Of a DNA stretch of 47,764 bases, positions 8,810-18,347 are shown piece after piece (the first letter of the stretch is position 1; every line of letters begins with the position of its first letter). Made by a program: the position numbers and the translations under genes. The notes under the pieces were generated by a model, which saw only the letters and a program-made list of their open reading frames with translations, searched no databases and was not told the origin of the DNA. This stretch comes from Nitrospirota bacterium (GTDB taxonomy: Bacteria; Nitrospirota; Nitrospiria; Nitrospirales; Nitrospiraceae): contig JAUXQT010000112.1 in NCBI GenBank assembly GCA_030682135.1, positions 1 to 47,764 of the forward strand, written 5' to 3'.

Positions 8810-9370
8810 ATGTTACGGATGAAATGGCAGCTGGCGATGGTCGGTTTTGCGCTGGTTCTCTTTGCTCCCTGGTTAAGTCAGGCGGAGGAAATTCGCTTGA
8901 ATAGCATCGGGGTTCGAGGGGGCGTCACCGGAGGCTCTCCCATCGGAGCTCTTGAAACGCAATATTTTAAGACGTACGACTTGATGGCGAATTGGTCAAT
9001 GCCTTGGGGGTGGTATTCCGAGTCTGGATGGGGTGTTGGGACAAGACTCATGGGCACGGTCGGCGCCATCACGGCATCGGGGGATACGGCATTTGTCACC
9101 ACGTTGACGCCGGGCTTTGTGCTCGGGAAGAAAGATGGCTGGCTCTCTCTAGAAGTCGGAGGGGGAGGTGCCTTCCTCAGCCAGCACGACTTTGCAAACC
9201 AGAATATGGGAGGCCACTTCCAGCTTGTGGCGGATATGGCGGTCCGAGCAAAGGTCTATCGAGGGATAGGCGTGGGCTATTGGTTCCATCACATATCCGA
9301 TGCCGGTCTCTATGGGCGCGATAACCGTGGAGCCGATTTTCATATGATCGAATTCAGCTATCGGTTTTGA
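8810..9370 (+). CDS. Outer-membrane lipid A 3-O-deacylase, PagL-like
   Basis: 186 residues starting after GAGAGGGGAAGCT. Residues 1-25 are a signal peptide (ALVLFAPWLSQA). The rest alternates like a small beta-barrel, and the protein ends in Phe, as outer-membrane barrels do. The C-terminal HISDAG block (His161, Ser163), followed by N-R-G-A-D, corresponds to the His-x-Ser active site of PagL acyloxyacyl hydrolases, which remove the 3-O acyl chain from lipid A. I could not place the third (acidic) catalytic residue with certainty. Its presence supports an LPS-bearing outer membrane. It is convergent with the diguanylate cyclase. Confidence 0.75.
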   Translation: MLRMKWQLAMVGFALVLFAPWLSQAEEIRLNSIGVRGGVTGGSPIGALETQYFKTYDLMANWSMPWGWYSESGWGVGTRLMGTVGAITASGDTAFVTTLTPGFVLGKKDGWLSLEVGGGGAFLSQHDFANQNMGGHFQLVADMAVRAKVYRGIGVGYWFHHISDAGLYGRDNRGADFHMIEFSYRF

Positions 9371-9436
9371 CGGTGTCCACGCTCTCTCTGTCCCCTCTTC
9401 TTCATTCACAACATATGCTGCGCGTCGGCGAGGCCG

Positions 9437-11626
9437 TTATGCGGTCTTTTTCATCTGCTCCACCACCAGCGCGTGGGGATGGGGCACGATATTGACCCCG
9501 TTTCTGCCATGGTTTTTAACACGATAGAGCGCGTAGTCGGCCATTTTTCTCAAGAGCTCAGAACTCAAGGGATATTCGGGGGAGCAGACCGTCGCTCCGA
9601 TGCTCACGGTAATGGTGAGCGGGCCACTCGGTGTGTCAAAAGGCATGTCGCTGATGGCAGTCCTGAAACGTTCGGCACATTCTCTCAACGCCTCTAGATC
9701 GCAGTTCGGCACCACAATCAAGAACTCTTCACCTCCAGCGCGACCCACATGGTCGTAGCTGCGTGCAGTTTCGCGGAGTCGTTGTGCGGCTTCTCGAAGG
9801 ACGGTGTCTCCAACCTGGTGCCCATAGGTATCATTGACCCGCTTGAAATGATCGAGGTCGGCGATCAAGACCCCCACAGGCTGGCAGCTTCGTTCAGCCC
9901 GTGATAGTTCTTGTGCCAAGGCGCTGAGGATGGCGGAATGATTCAGTAACTCCGTCAACGAATCGTGCTTGGCCTGTTCCTTGGAATCGTGGAGCAGCTG
10001 GAGATTTTGAATGGCGGTGCCGGCTTGGGCGGCCAGGGTCAGCACAATCTGTTCGTCTAGTTCGCTGAAGTCGGCTGCGAAACCCTTCGGCGTCATCTTG
10101 TTGGCGAGCGAGAGCCGGCCGAAGAATTGCTCATGGCAGCGAATCGATACCCCGAGGTAGGACGTCATGGGCCTGTGGTCTGCTGGCAGTCCTCGTGAGG
10201 CCCAGTGTCTCGCAAGATGATTCAGGGACAGTATGCCGTTCTCTCGTCCAAGGGATTCCCGCGCTTCTAGGTCGAGCGGGAGCAGCCGGATGGCGTCAGC
10301 CGCCGCATCATCGACTCCGGTGCTGAAGAACTCTCCAGGTGTTCGCGGGTCGTTGCTGGAGATCGCTAACGCCGCGTACCGCGCGCTGGTGATTCCTCTG
10401 GCGATATTGAGGAGCTGCTCAAGCAGCCCGTCCAGGTCTTGCTGTGCAGATAACGTCTGAGTGGCTACGACCAAGGCATGAAGAGCTTCCGTCCGTTTCG
10501 TGAGGGCCGATTCCGCGTCGATCGCTCGCTGTGATTCCCGTTTCGCGCTGCGCCATTCTTCGTGACGGGCCTTGATCATCCAGAGCACAAGGCCGACTAA
10601 GGGAAGGAGGAGCAGCAGCGACAGGTACGACAGTTTCCAGAGAAACGACCGGATGGGGGCAAGAATACTGTCCCGGTCTACACGAATTAAGATGCCCCAC
10701 CGTTGGATGGGGTCGGCATGGGGGATGGTGAGCTGTGCATAGGCGGTAATGACGGAAGCGCCCCGACGGAGATGTGTTTCCTCGACAAATCCACGTGCCT
10801 GTATGCCAACCAGTGCGGCAGAAGAAAGTCCGAGTTGCTTGAGGTTGAGGTGGCCGTCTTGTTGTAGCGCCGAATCCACAAGCAGATCGCCATGTTCGTT
10901 CAGGAGCTGATATTCAAGGTGCGATTCTTCAGTCCACTCGATATCCTTGAGCACCTGCATCGTGTCGTCAAGGATTGTGATCAGTGAGGGAATGCCTACG
11001 ACGGCCTTGATGGCGCCGAGAAAACGACCGTCGGGACTGTGCAGGGGCGCGATCACCGTGATCGCCGAGGTCACGTCCGATTCCTCGCTCGTCTGTGCAC
11101 TCAGAATTCTGACACCGGTGAGGTTGCGCGCCAGCTGAAACCAGGGCCGCTGGCTCTGGTCGAGGGACGTACTCGACGGGGTTGTGGCCGCGACGATCCT
11201 CCCCTGTGAATCCGTAACGCCGATCCATCGGTAGGCCGGGTAGGTGTGCCGCAGTTGGCGGAGATACTGCGCCAATGTCTCCTGGTTCTGGCCTTGCGCG
11301 ATCGGAGATTCGGAGAGCAGCTGAATATCGCCGGATCGCGCCAGGATCATCATGTCCAGTTTACTGGCTGCATCTGTGGCTGCCTGCACCAGGTTATGGC
11401 CACTGGATTGGATCAATCGCTGCTGGATGGTGTAGAGGGCCCAACCCAGACAGAAGACTGTCACCATCGTCATGATCGCGAAGACGAACAGGAGCCGAAT
11501 GTGATGGCGGTCCATCCATTCGGGGAAGCGGTCTGCCGTAAATGGTGAGCGCCGTTGTCTGTTCAAGCGAGCAATTGAAACCAAGCCAGAGTCGCGGCTA
11601 TCGGCGATGTGAGGCTGGTTCTCCAT
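9437..11626 (-). CDS. Membrane sensor diguanylate cyclase (Cache-GAF-GGDEF)
   Basis: 729 residues. A first membrane helix lies near residues 45-68, a periplasmic Cache-type region of about 260 residues (with PAYRWIGVTDSQGRIVA) follows, then a second helix near 330-352, a coiled linker, a GAF-like domain (about 380-545) and a GGDEF domain. The active-site motif is GGEEF near residues 629-633, preceded by RSYD, an intact RxxD product-inhibition site. So it should synthesise c-di-GMP from two GTP and be feedback-inhibited. The ligand sensed outside is unknown. No strong ribosome-binding site precedes the ATG. No EAL domain is attached. A PilZ protein at 23.7 kb could be a reader. Confidence 0.9.
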   Translation of the reverse strand: MENQPHIADSRDSGLVSIARLNRQRRSPFTADRFPEWMDRHHIRLLFVFAIMTMVTVFCLGWALYTIQQRLIQSSGHNLVQAATDAASKLDMMILARSGDIQLLSESPIAQGQNQETLAQYLRQLRHTYPAYRWIGVTDSQGRIVAATTPSSTSLDQSQRPWFQLARNLTGVRILSAQTSEESDVTSAITVIAPLHSPDGRFLGAIKAVVGIPSLITILDDTMQVLKDIEWTEESHLEYQLLNEHGDLLVDSALQQDGHLNLKQLGLSSAALVGIQARGFVEETHLRRGASVITAYAQLTIPHADPIQRWGILIRVDRDSILAPIRSFLWKLSYLSLLLLLPLVGLVLWMIKARHEEWRSAKRESQRAIDAESALTKRTEALHALVVATQTLSAQQDLDGLLEQLLNIARGITSARYAALAISSNDPRTPGEFFSTGVDDAAADAIRLLPLDLEARESLGRENGILSLNHLARHWASRGLPADHRPMTSYLGVSIRCHEQFFGRLSLANKMTPKGFAADFSELDEQIVLTLAAQAGTAIQNLQLLHDSKEQAKHDSLTELLNHSAILSALAQELSRAERSCQPVGVLIADLDHFKRVNDTYGHQVGDTVLREAAQRLRETARSYDHVGRAGGEEFLIVVPNCDLEALRECAERFRTAISDMPFDTPSGPLTITVSIGATVCSPEYPLSSELLRKMADYALYRVKNHGRNGVNIVPHPHALVVEQMKKTA

Positions 11627-11928
11627 TTGATATCGATCATGTTGAATGCCTGGTTTGCCTGGTACTGCTCCATCCTAAAGCAAGAGCGGCGTAAGGCAAG
11701 AAAGCGGTCACTTTCTGATGAGCGCAGAAGGCACAGATTGTCACTGATTACAATAGGATGTGATGAAACCGACGAACTGGCTTGGCGAGGCATTCGAAGG
11801 GGTCGACCGGGCCCTCCCGATTATGAGACAACATCAGTCTATGATGAGTCGTTCGGTGCAGCATGAACCCGGGTCCCCACGTTGTTGTACCCATGTTCAG
11901 GCCCAGTGACCAGTAGAAAGAGGCTGTC
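11627..11928. other. Gap between divergent genes
   Basis: 302 bases with the promoters of the diguanylate cyclase and the SF2 helicase somewhere inside. I see no clear boxes, repeat or RNA gene. Confidence 0.4.
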
Positions 11929-13488
11929 GTGACCCTGTCTCCTTGGACGGCCAAACTGCGCGAGTGGCAAGCTCGCGCCGTATCCAGCGTCCTGACCCAT
12001 TCGCGTCCTGATTTTCTTGCGACGGCCACGCCCGCAGCAGGGAAAACGCGCTTCGCCCTGCGTATTGCCCATCAATACCTGGCGGATCGGGTGGCGACCC
12101 GTGTCTTGGTGATCTGTCCGACAAATCACTTGCGCACGCAATGGGCGACGGCTGCCGGCCTGGTGGGGATTCAACTGGATCCGGCGTTGACGAACGAGCA
12201 GGGCATCGAAGCGCGTGATTACCATGGCGCCGTCGTGACCTACCAGCAAGTCTGTCTGGCACCCGGCGTGTTCCAGCGTGCCTGCCGGAATCGGCCCACG
12301 CTGCTCATCTTCGACGAGCTGCACCATGCAGGAGAGGGTAAAGATTGGGGCAATGCGTTGCGGGAATCGTTCGATGACGCGGTCTTTCGCCTGGCCTTAT
12401 CCGGCACCCCGTTTCGTTCCGATAACAATCCGATTCCCTATGTGCGGTACGAGCAGGGCGAGAGTCAGGCCGACTTCACCTATGGATATGCCGAGGCGAT
12501 CCGCGAAAGCGTCTGCCGCCCGATTCTCTTTCCGAGTTACGAGGGGGAATTGACGTGGCTTTCAGAGGGACGCGAACATCGAGCGACCTTTGAAGACGGA
12601 CTCACGTTCGACCTGCAGCGGGAGAGGCTCAAGACCGCGCTCTTGCAAGACAGTTGGCTGGGCCCGGTGATTACGGATGCCCATGCCGAGTTACGCCGCC
12701 TTCGCAAGCAAGAACAACCGGATGCCGGTGGACTGATTGTCACGATGAATCAGGATCATGCCAGGCAGGTCGCGGAACTGGTAGGTCGCATTACAGGTAG
12801 CCGCGCCCATGTGGCCATATCGGACGATCCATCGGCCTCGAAGACGATCGAAGCCTTCTCCCAACATAAGACCCAGCAATGGCTCGTGGCGGTGAACATG
12901 GTGAGCGAAGGCGTCGATATTCCAAGGCTCCGCGTCGGCGTCTACGCCACAAACGTGCTGACAGAAATGTATTTCCGCCAGGTCGTCGGCCGATTCGTCC
13001 GGATGCAGGAGGGGCTGCCGAAGCCGCAGCGGGCCTGGCTCTACCTGCCGAAGGATGCGACCTTGGTCCACTACGCCAAACGGATCAAGGCAGAACGCGA
13101 CCATGTCCTGGAAGAGATCATGCCCTCCGTGCAGCGAACGTTGTTCGGGACAGCAGCCACATCGCTCAAAGAATACATCCCCCTTCATGGGATCGCTCGA
13201 ATGGATACGTTGATCGGAGGGGATGAGGGAGAGCCTGCCCTTGACGGCAAAGGGTTCGTCGAGCCGCCGGTCGCGCTGCATGACAAGAAGAACGAACTGC
13301 GAGACCAGCACCGCTCCCTTGTCGGGTCTGTGTCTCGGAAGACCGGCGTCGATCATCGGAAATTGAATGCCGAACTCATCAAGCGGACAGGCGGGCGAGT
13401 CGAGCAAGCGACCGTCGCGCAACTGGCCCGCCGTATTGCGCTGCTGGAAAAGTGGCGGGATTCTGGCTTCGACGGCGGCCGCGCGTAA
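11929..13488 (+). CDS. Lone DEAD/DEAH superfamily 2 helicase, restriction-helicase-like
   Basis: 519 residues from a GTG preceded by AAAGAGG. Motif I is TPAAGKT (residues 34-40), motif II DELHH (about 129-133), motif III SGTP (near 156), and the second RecA-like domain carries NMVSEGVDIP and RQVVGRFVRM (motifs V and VI). This is the ResIII/UvsW style rather than the RNA-helicase style. A C-terminal region of about 120 residues ends the protein and has no domain I recognise. There is no methyltransferase or nuclease gene beside it, so it is not a complete restriction system; phage-derived or repair/defence roles are possible but unsupported. A palindromic element begins directly after its TAA. 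Confidence 0.8.
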   Translation: MTLSPWTAKLREWQARAVSSVLTHSRPDFLATATPAAGKTRFALRIAHQYLADRVATRVLVICPTNHLRTQWATAAGLVGIQLDPALTNEQGIEARDYHGAVVTYQQVCLAPGVFQRACRNRPTLLIFDELHHAGEGKDWGNALRESFDDAVFRLALSGTPFRSDNNPIPYVRYEQGESQADFTYGYAEAIRESVCRPILFPSYEGELTWLSEGREHRATFEDGLTFDLQRERLKTALLQDSWLGPVITDAHAELRRLRKQEQPDAGGLIVTMNQDHARQVAELVGRITGSRAHVAISDDPSASKTIEAFSQHKTQQWLVAVNMVSEGVDIPRLRVGVYATNVLTEMYFRQVVGRFVRMQEGLPKPQRAWLYLPKDATLVHYAKRIKAERDHVLEEIMPSVQRTLFGTAATSLKEYIPLHGIARMDTLIGGDEGEPALDGKGFVEPPVALHDKKNELRDQHRSLVGSVSRKTGVDHRKLNAELIKRTGGRVEQATVAQLARRIALLEKWRDSGFDGGRA

Positions 13489-13614
13489 CAGGCTGCTGAA
13501 AAAAACCTCCAACGTCGTTCTCGGTTCGTCAAAATCCTCAACGTACCCCGAGGGTACGCCTCCGGTTTTGTCTCGCCTGCGGCCTTGTTGGAGAATTTTT
13601 TGAGCAGCCTGCTG
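13489..13614. repeat. Palindromic element P, short copy 2
   Basis: CAGGCTGCTGAAAAAAACC to TTTTTTGAGCAGCCTGCTG, 126 bp, with CAACGTACC...GGTACGCC at the centre. It starts on the base after the helicase stop codon. It belongs to the same family as 1801-1927; inner sequence is more diverged. Confidence 0.85.
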
Positions 13615-13795
13615 GAACTCATGAGCTACTAGCTGGATGCTTGTCCTACTTCCTCCCACAGCAGAAACGACGCGTCATCTTTGTTTCGGCCATCGGCGCG
13701 TAGCCCTTCTCAGTCGAGGGACAGAACGGCGAAACGGCCTGTCACAGGTTCATCTCCGCCTATAGAGTTGACGCTTCAGCGCGTATCCATCCTGG

Positions 13796-14794
13796 TTAGT
13801 TCACTGCAATGATAGATAGGCCGCCTGGAGTCGGTGGTGCTGTTGGCGTCGGCGGGGGCACGACAGGCGGCGGCGCTGCTGCTGTGACGGTGAGCGTCAC
13901 CGGCACGGTCACAGGGGAGGCCCCGATGGCACTGAGCGTAATACTGCCACTATAGGTTCCAACAGTTGAGTTTCCCATGACAGTCACGGTCACCACGCTA
14001 TTGCCTGTGCCGGAAACTCGGTTCAGCGTCAACCAAGGGGCATTATCGCTAGCCGACCAGGTTAATGTGCCGCCCCCTGTGTTGCTGATGTTCAAGGTCT
14101 TGGGTGAGGGGCTGGCGCCTGGTGTCGCGGTAAAGGAGAGGCTCGTGGGACTCATTCCGATGGCCGCTGGCACGGGAGCCGTCGCGACCGTGAGCGTCAC
14201 CGGCACGGTAACGGACGAGGCGCCCGAGGCTTGTAGGGTGACAGTGCTATTGTATGTACCGGCTGCCAAGCTGCCGCTGGTCACCGTCAACGTGACGGCT
14301 CCGTTTCCAGTTCCCGAGGCTGGACTCACTGCCAACCAGGCTGCAGTTTCTGTGGCCGACCATGTTAACGTGCCGCCCCCCTGATTGCTGATGGTCAAGG
14401 TTTGGGATGCGGGATTGGCGCTTCCTTGTGTCGCAGCGAAGGAGAGATTCGTCGGGCTCATTCCGATGACCGGCAGCGCGACAGGCGGAGGGGAACCGAC
14501 TGGCGTATAGGTCGCCAGGCTGCTCGGTCCAGACTCATTGCTGGAAAAGTCGAGAGCCGTGATGAAGTAATATTGGGTCACTGCCGGTGTTCCGATATTA
14601 AAGCTCGTCGCCGTTCCCACTGTGGCAAGAGTTGAGGCATTGCCGGACACCGGTGTGCAGGGTAGCCGGCTGCATTGATACACGCGATAACCAGCCAGGT
14701 CCGGCTCACTATTAGCCGTCCAGTTCAACGTGGCCCCCCAGGCAGGAGTAGAGGATAGGACAAGAATGCCGGTGATAGTTTGTGCCCAGTTCAT
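13796..14794 (-). CDS. Secreted protein with Fn3-like and duplicated BACON-like domains
   Basis: 332 residues from the ATG at 14794, chosen because AAGAGGAG lies just upstream; a longer frame from 14887 has no such site. Signal peptide MNWAQTITGILVLSSTPAWG. Residues about 20-105 look like a fibronectin type III domain (LNWTANSEPDLAGYRVYQ). Then two tandem repeats of about 93 residues follow, each starting IGMSPT(N/S)LSF and containing GGGTLTWSA, PWL or AWL, and TVPVTLTV; these resemble BACON/Ig-like beta-sandwich modules. The C-terminus is a Pro-rich tail and stops at GGLSIIAVN, as though a further domain had been lost. Likely a cell-surface or extracellular binding protein; ligand unknown. 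Confidence 0.75.
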   Translation of the reverse strand: MNWAQTITGILVLSSTPAWGATLNWTANSEPDLAGYRVYQCSRLPCTPVSGNASTLATVGTATSFNIGTPAVTQYYFITALDFSSNESGPSSLATYTPVGSPPPVALPVIGMSPTNLSFAATQGSANPASQTLTISNQGGGTLTWSATETAAWLAVSPASGTGNGAVTLTVTSGSLAAGTYNSTVTLQASGASSVTVPVTLTVATAPVPAAIGMSPTSLSFTATPGASPSPKTLNISNTGGGTLTWSASDNAPWLTLNRVSGTGNSVVTVTVMGNSTVGTYSGSITLSAIGASPVTVPVTLTVTAAAPPPVVPPPTPTAPPTPGGLSIIAVN

Positions 14795-15199
14795 ACGAAT
14801 ACTCCTCTTACATGCTTCCGGGCAGCAGGCAGACCCTTCCCGGAGAAGGTTTCTTCTCTCGTTTTCAGACAATGTCGGTTTGCTCAACGGACTCGGCCAC
14901 CCGAGGAGAAATCGATGAAGGGACTGTTCACCCCTTCACTGTGGTAACTACGCAAGGTATGTGCCGCTGTGACAAAAAGCGGTTGGAAGAAAAAATGCCA
15001 GTAATATCAGCTGACATGGGAAATCATGTACTGAGGCTCAGTTGTCAGACTGTAGGGCGTTGCAGAGGATCGCCGTGCCAATCCTAGTGATTCTGGGAGG
15101 ATAGAGGCTGAAGTCGTTTGCCTACAGGTGGAACAGTGAAGAAAGAGGTGGAGAGCAGTGACTCATTCGCAATGCAGCGGTTGAGACATCGCGTGATGC
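14795..15199. other. 405-bp gap, no gene seen
   Basis: Upstream of the secreted repeat protein on the minus strand. A small foldback (TCCGGG...CCCGGA) is present about 20-50 bases before the start. I saw no c-di-GMP riboswitch consensus despite the signalling genes nearby. Confidence 0.4.
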
Positions 15200-16102
15200 T
15201 TACTTCTTGAGAGCGAAAAGGAATCCTCCCAGGACTTTCCGAAAGCCATCCGCGTCCTCGGCCATCATGAAGTGTCCCGTCTCGAATGTCACCAGGCGGG
15301 ACCCGGCAATTTGTGCCTGGATGCCCGCTGCGATGGCGGGCGTCGCTACATCGTCCTTGGCTCCGACCATGATGAGCGTCGGCGCGGTGATTGCGGAGAG
15401 TTGCCCATGTTTGTTGAAGAGGGACATGGAGGTCAGGGCCTCACGAAGGACCGAGGCATTCCAAGTGGGAATACGGTCGAGGAGCGGCTGATAGAGCTGT
15501 GGGTTTGTGCCGGCAGGAAAACTTTCCAATAAAATCTTCTTGGACACCTCGTCGTTGGTGCGCGGGTTGCCGATCGAGGGCAGGTCGCGATCGAGAATCA
15601 TCGCGCCATCGGTGGTCGAGACCAGCACGAGGGCTTTTACTCGATCGGGATGTTCCAGGGCCAGTTGCTGGAGGATCATGCCGCCCATCGAGACCCCGAC
15701 CCAGACGGGTTTCTCGATTTTCAGCCGATCCGCCAGTGCGATCAGGTCCTTCACAAATTGCGAAATATTGGAACCGGTGGGGGTCTTCTCCGAATCGCCA
15801 TAACCGCGGAGATCCACCGCAATGCCGCGGTGGGCAGGGGAATAGGCGGCTAGGTATTTTGGGAAAATGTTGCTGGTGGTGACGACGCCATGGACGTAGA
15901 TCACCGGGTCGCCGGTCCCAGCTTCGAGAATGCTCAACGTCACGCCATTCAGTGACAGAGTGCGACGGATCGGTTGGACGATCGCCTGGCTGGCTGAAGA
16001 AAGGCCGTTCACTGCTTGGCCGGACGGAGGAGCCATCGAGGTTTCGGCACAGCCGGTGAAGAGGAGGAGCGTTCCCAGTACGAAGTATCTCTGTCGGGTC
16101 AT
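15200..16102 (-). CDS. Alpha/beta-hydrolase, probable lipoprotein
   Basis: 300 residues from the ATG at 16102, which has GGAG six bases upstream; the in-frame ATG at 16114 is an alternative. The N-terminus YFVLGTLLLFTGC is a lipoprotein signal with Cys at the lipobox. The alpha/beta-hydrolase fold shows the oxyanion HG (YVHGVVT), DLRGYGDSEK, nucleophile elbow GVSMGG, acid in GAKDDVATP and a catalytic His in TGHFMM. Substrate is not evident; family members include esterases, epoxide hydrolases, haloperoxidases and C-C hydrolases. It lies downstream of prfC in the same direction with only a short gap, so read-through transcription is possible. Confidence 0.83.
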   Translation of the reverse strand: MTRQRYFVLGTLLLFTGCAETSMAPPSGQAVNGLSSASQAIVQPIRRTLSLNGVTLSILEAGTGDPVIYVHGVVTTSNIFPKYLAAYSPAHRGIAVDLRGYGDSEKTPTGSNISQFVKDLIALADRLKIEKPVWVGVSMGGMILQQLALEHPDRVKALVLVSTTDGAMILDRDLPSIGNPRTNDEVSKKILLESFPAGTNPQLYQPLLDRIPTWNASVLREALTSMSLFNKHGQLSAITAPTLIMVGAKDDVATPAIAAGIQAQIAGSRLVTFETGHFMMAEDADGFRKVLGGFLFALKK

Positions 16103-16125
16103 GGCGTGCTCCATATATAGTCTTG

Positions 16126-17751
16126 TTAGGCTTCTGTTTTTCCGACTTCCTCCCGCAACTGAAACTTGAGAGAGGCATATTCTTTCATGCAGTAGGCGAG
16201 CAGCCGTTCAGAGCCGAAGAGCATGACCATCCGACCATCCTTGTCCACGAGGCGGCGCGTGTCCTGCGGCCAATAGATGCGGGCAATCACATCCGGATTG
16301 CCCGTCACCCAGCGGGCCAGGACAAAGGGCATCCGTTCGACGGTCGTTTTGACTCCATATTCGCTGTCGAGACGTGAGGCGACCACATCGAACTGGAGTT
16401 CGCCCACTGCGGCCAGAACCGGTTCGCGCCGCACATGGTCCGGGGAATAGAATACCTGCATAACCCCTTCCTCTTCGAGCTGCTGGAGTCCCTTCTGGAA
16501 CTGCTTCTGCTTCGTGAGGTCCTGGCTTCGGAGCACGCCGAAACATTCAGGGGGGAAAAGCGGAATCGCATCGAAGGAGCGGGGATTGCCGGAGCAGAGC
16601 GTATCGCCGATGGCAAAGAGACCAGGGTTCACGAATCCTACGACATCGCCCGGATAGGCTTCTTCGATCGTTTCCCGGTCCCGCCCGAAGAGCCGGTGCG
16701 GTCGCGTCATCCGGATCTTCCGGTCCAACCGCGCATGATGGACCATCATGTCCTTTTCGAACCGGCCAGACACGATACGGAGAAACGCCATTCTGTCGCG
16801 ATGTTGCGGGTCCATATTCGCCTGAATCTTGAATACGAATCCGGAGAACTTCTCGTCTGTCGGCTGCACCAGTCCCTCCGAACTCATGCGGGGCCCAGGA
16901 GGAGGTGCGAGCTGAAGAAATCCGTTCAGAAAGGGCTCAACGCCGAAGTTGGTGAGAGCGCTTCCGAAGAAAACAGGCGTGAGTTGGCCGGCGAGAAATC
17001 GGTCGCGATCGAACTTTGTCCCGGCGCCGGTCAGTAGGGCGATCTCTTCCTGCAGCGGACCATAGGCCTCTCCAAGCGTGTCGGCCAGGCTCGGGTGGGG
17101 AAAGGTCTCCACCCGCATCGGCGCCCGTTTCTGATTATGGAGGGTCCGCTGGAAGAAGAGGACCTGGGGATCTTGCAGGTCGTAGAGCCCCAGAAACCCG
17201 GATCCTTCTCCGATGGGCCAATTGAAGGGCACCGCCGTCATGTTCAGGGTCTGCTCGATCTCTTCGAGCAGTTCGAAGGGATGTCGTCCTGGCAGATCCA
17301 TCTTATTGATGAAGGTCATGATCGGGATATTGCGTTTCCGGCAGACGGCGAAGAGTTTCTTGGTCTGGGGTTCGATGCCCTTGGCGCAGTCCAGGACCAT
17401 GACCGCGCTGTCCACGGCCATGAGGGTGCGGTAGGTGTCTTCGCTGAAGTCCTGGTGGCCCGGCGTGTCGAGCAGGTTCACCCGCACGCCTTGATAGTCG
17501 AACTGCAACGCAGTGGAGGTGATGGAGATGCCGCGCGCCTGCTCCAGCTCCATCCAGTCGGACTTTGACGCCCGTTGATTGGACCGCGCATGGACCGCCC
17601 CGGCCAAATGGACGGCGCCGGCATAGAGGAGGAGCTTTTCAGTCAGCGTGGTTTTTCCTGCGTCCGGGTGCGAAATAATGGCAAAGGTGCGTCGCCTGGC
17701 GACTTCTCGGGCCAACTCATCGGACGATGACTTTTCGATCGGCAAAGACAT
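16126..17751 (-). CDS. prfC: Peptide chain release factor 3
   Basis: 541 residues from the ATG at 17751, preceded by GGAACCCC; the longer open frame to 17919 passes through a repeat and is not needed. P-loop HPDAGKTT (residues 28-35), the switch I region typical of RF3 (TEKLLLYAGAVHLAGAV), DTPGHQDF, and NKMD are all present, and the length is close to the usual 530. RF3 is the GTPase that removes RF1/RF2 from the ribosome after peptide release. It is not essential in most bacteria and is patchily distributed. The gene is followed by the alpha/beta-hydrolase gene and preceded by repeats A and B. Confidence 0.95.
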   Translation of the reverse strand: MSLPIEKSSSDELAREVARRRTFAIISHPDAGKTTLTEKLLLYAGAVHLAGAVHARSNQRASKSDWMELEQARGISITSTALQFDYQGVRVNLLDTPGHQDFSEDTYRTLMAVDSAVMVLDCAKGIEPQTKKLFAVCRKRNIPIMTFINKMDLPGRHPFELLEEIEQTLNMTAVPFNWPIGEGSGFLGLYDLQDPQVLFFQRTLHNQKRAPMRVETFPHPSLADTLGEAYGPLQEEIALLTGAGTKFDRDRFLAGQLTPVFFGSALTNFGVEPFLNGFLQLAPPPGPRMSSEGLVQPTDEKFSGFVFKIQANMDPQHRDRMAFLRIVSGRFEKDMMVHHARLDRKIRMTRPHRLFGRDRETIEEAYPGDVVGFVNPGLFAIGDTLCSGNPRSFDAIPLFPPECFGVLRSQDLTKQKQFQKGLQQLEEEGVMQVFYSPDHVRREPVLAAVGELQFDVVASRLDSEYGVKTTVERMPFVLARWVTGNPDVIARIYWPQDTRRLVDKDGRMVMLFGSERLLAYCMKEYASLKFQLREEVGKTEA

Positions 17752-17833
17752 AGGGGTTCCTTTTTCTATACGAGCCACCGGATGGGGTGCTAGGGAATGT
17801 TTTAGCATCTGGCAGAGCAGAAAACTACGGGTA

Positions 17834-17920
17834 GCCTGGTCGTCCTCCTGCTCGCGGAACGCGCACGATAAGTAAGAATGTGCTCGTTCGACGCGCGCAG
17901 TGAAGGACAGTCCGGCCACT
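17834..17920. repeat. Palindromic repeat A, copy 2
   Basis: Outer arms CCTGGTCGTCCTCCTGCTCG and GTGAAGGACAGTCCGGCCA, inner arms AACGCGCAC and GTGCTCGTTCGACGCGCG. Lies upstream of prfC and is followed by repeat B. Confidence 0.75.
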
Positions 17921-17967
17921 CCCTATTGAGGCAAGGGTAGAAGTGGGGAAGGCCTGGAACGGGCAAG

Positions 17968-18056
17968 CCGTTGGGGGTGGTCTCTGTGCTCGCGCAACGC
18001 GCGGTCGCGGACTCCCCTCGTTGGACGCGCGCAATGGATACCCCCCCCAACGGTTC
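17968..18056. repeat. Palindromic repeat B, copy 3
   Basis: Starts with GCCGTTGGGGGTGG and ends with ACCCCCCCCAACGGTT, giving long inverted arms around CTCGCGCAACGCGCGG and CCTCGTTGGACGCGCGCA. Same order as elsewhere: repeat A then B. Confidence 0.75.
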
Positions 18057-18347
18057 GTCTGCTTTATGGTGAGGGTTGAGGCTTTGAGTTCCCCTCCTGG
18101 CGAGTTGACGCCATCCGCGGAACGACGTAGCCTGTCGCTGACCCTTGATCCAGAGGTCGACTAATACACTGAACGATGAAGCTAGGGGATCTTTGGCTTT
18201 TCTCCGAACTCCCATTCCTTGTCCTCCTGGAAAATGAGCCATGTGGTTTTAGGTATTCCGTGAGAGAGCCACTAGAGAGAATTGAATCATCTCTATATTT
18301 CGGCGAGAGTGGTTGTAGTGGCGCTTATTGGTAGCGTCATAAGGTGC

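Noticed and set aside
14795-14890. c-di-GMP riboswitch before the beta-sandwich protein
   Set aside because: A GCAAACC-like phrase is present but the conserved second stem and GCAAAGC core are not.
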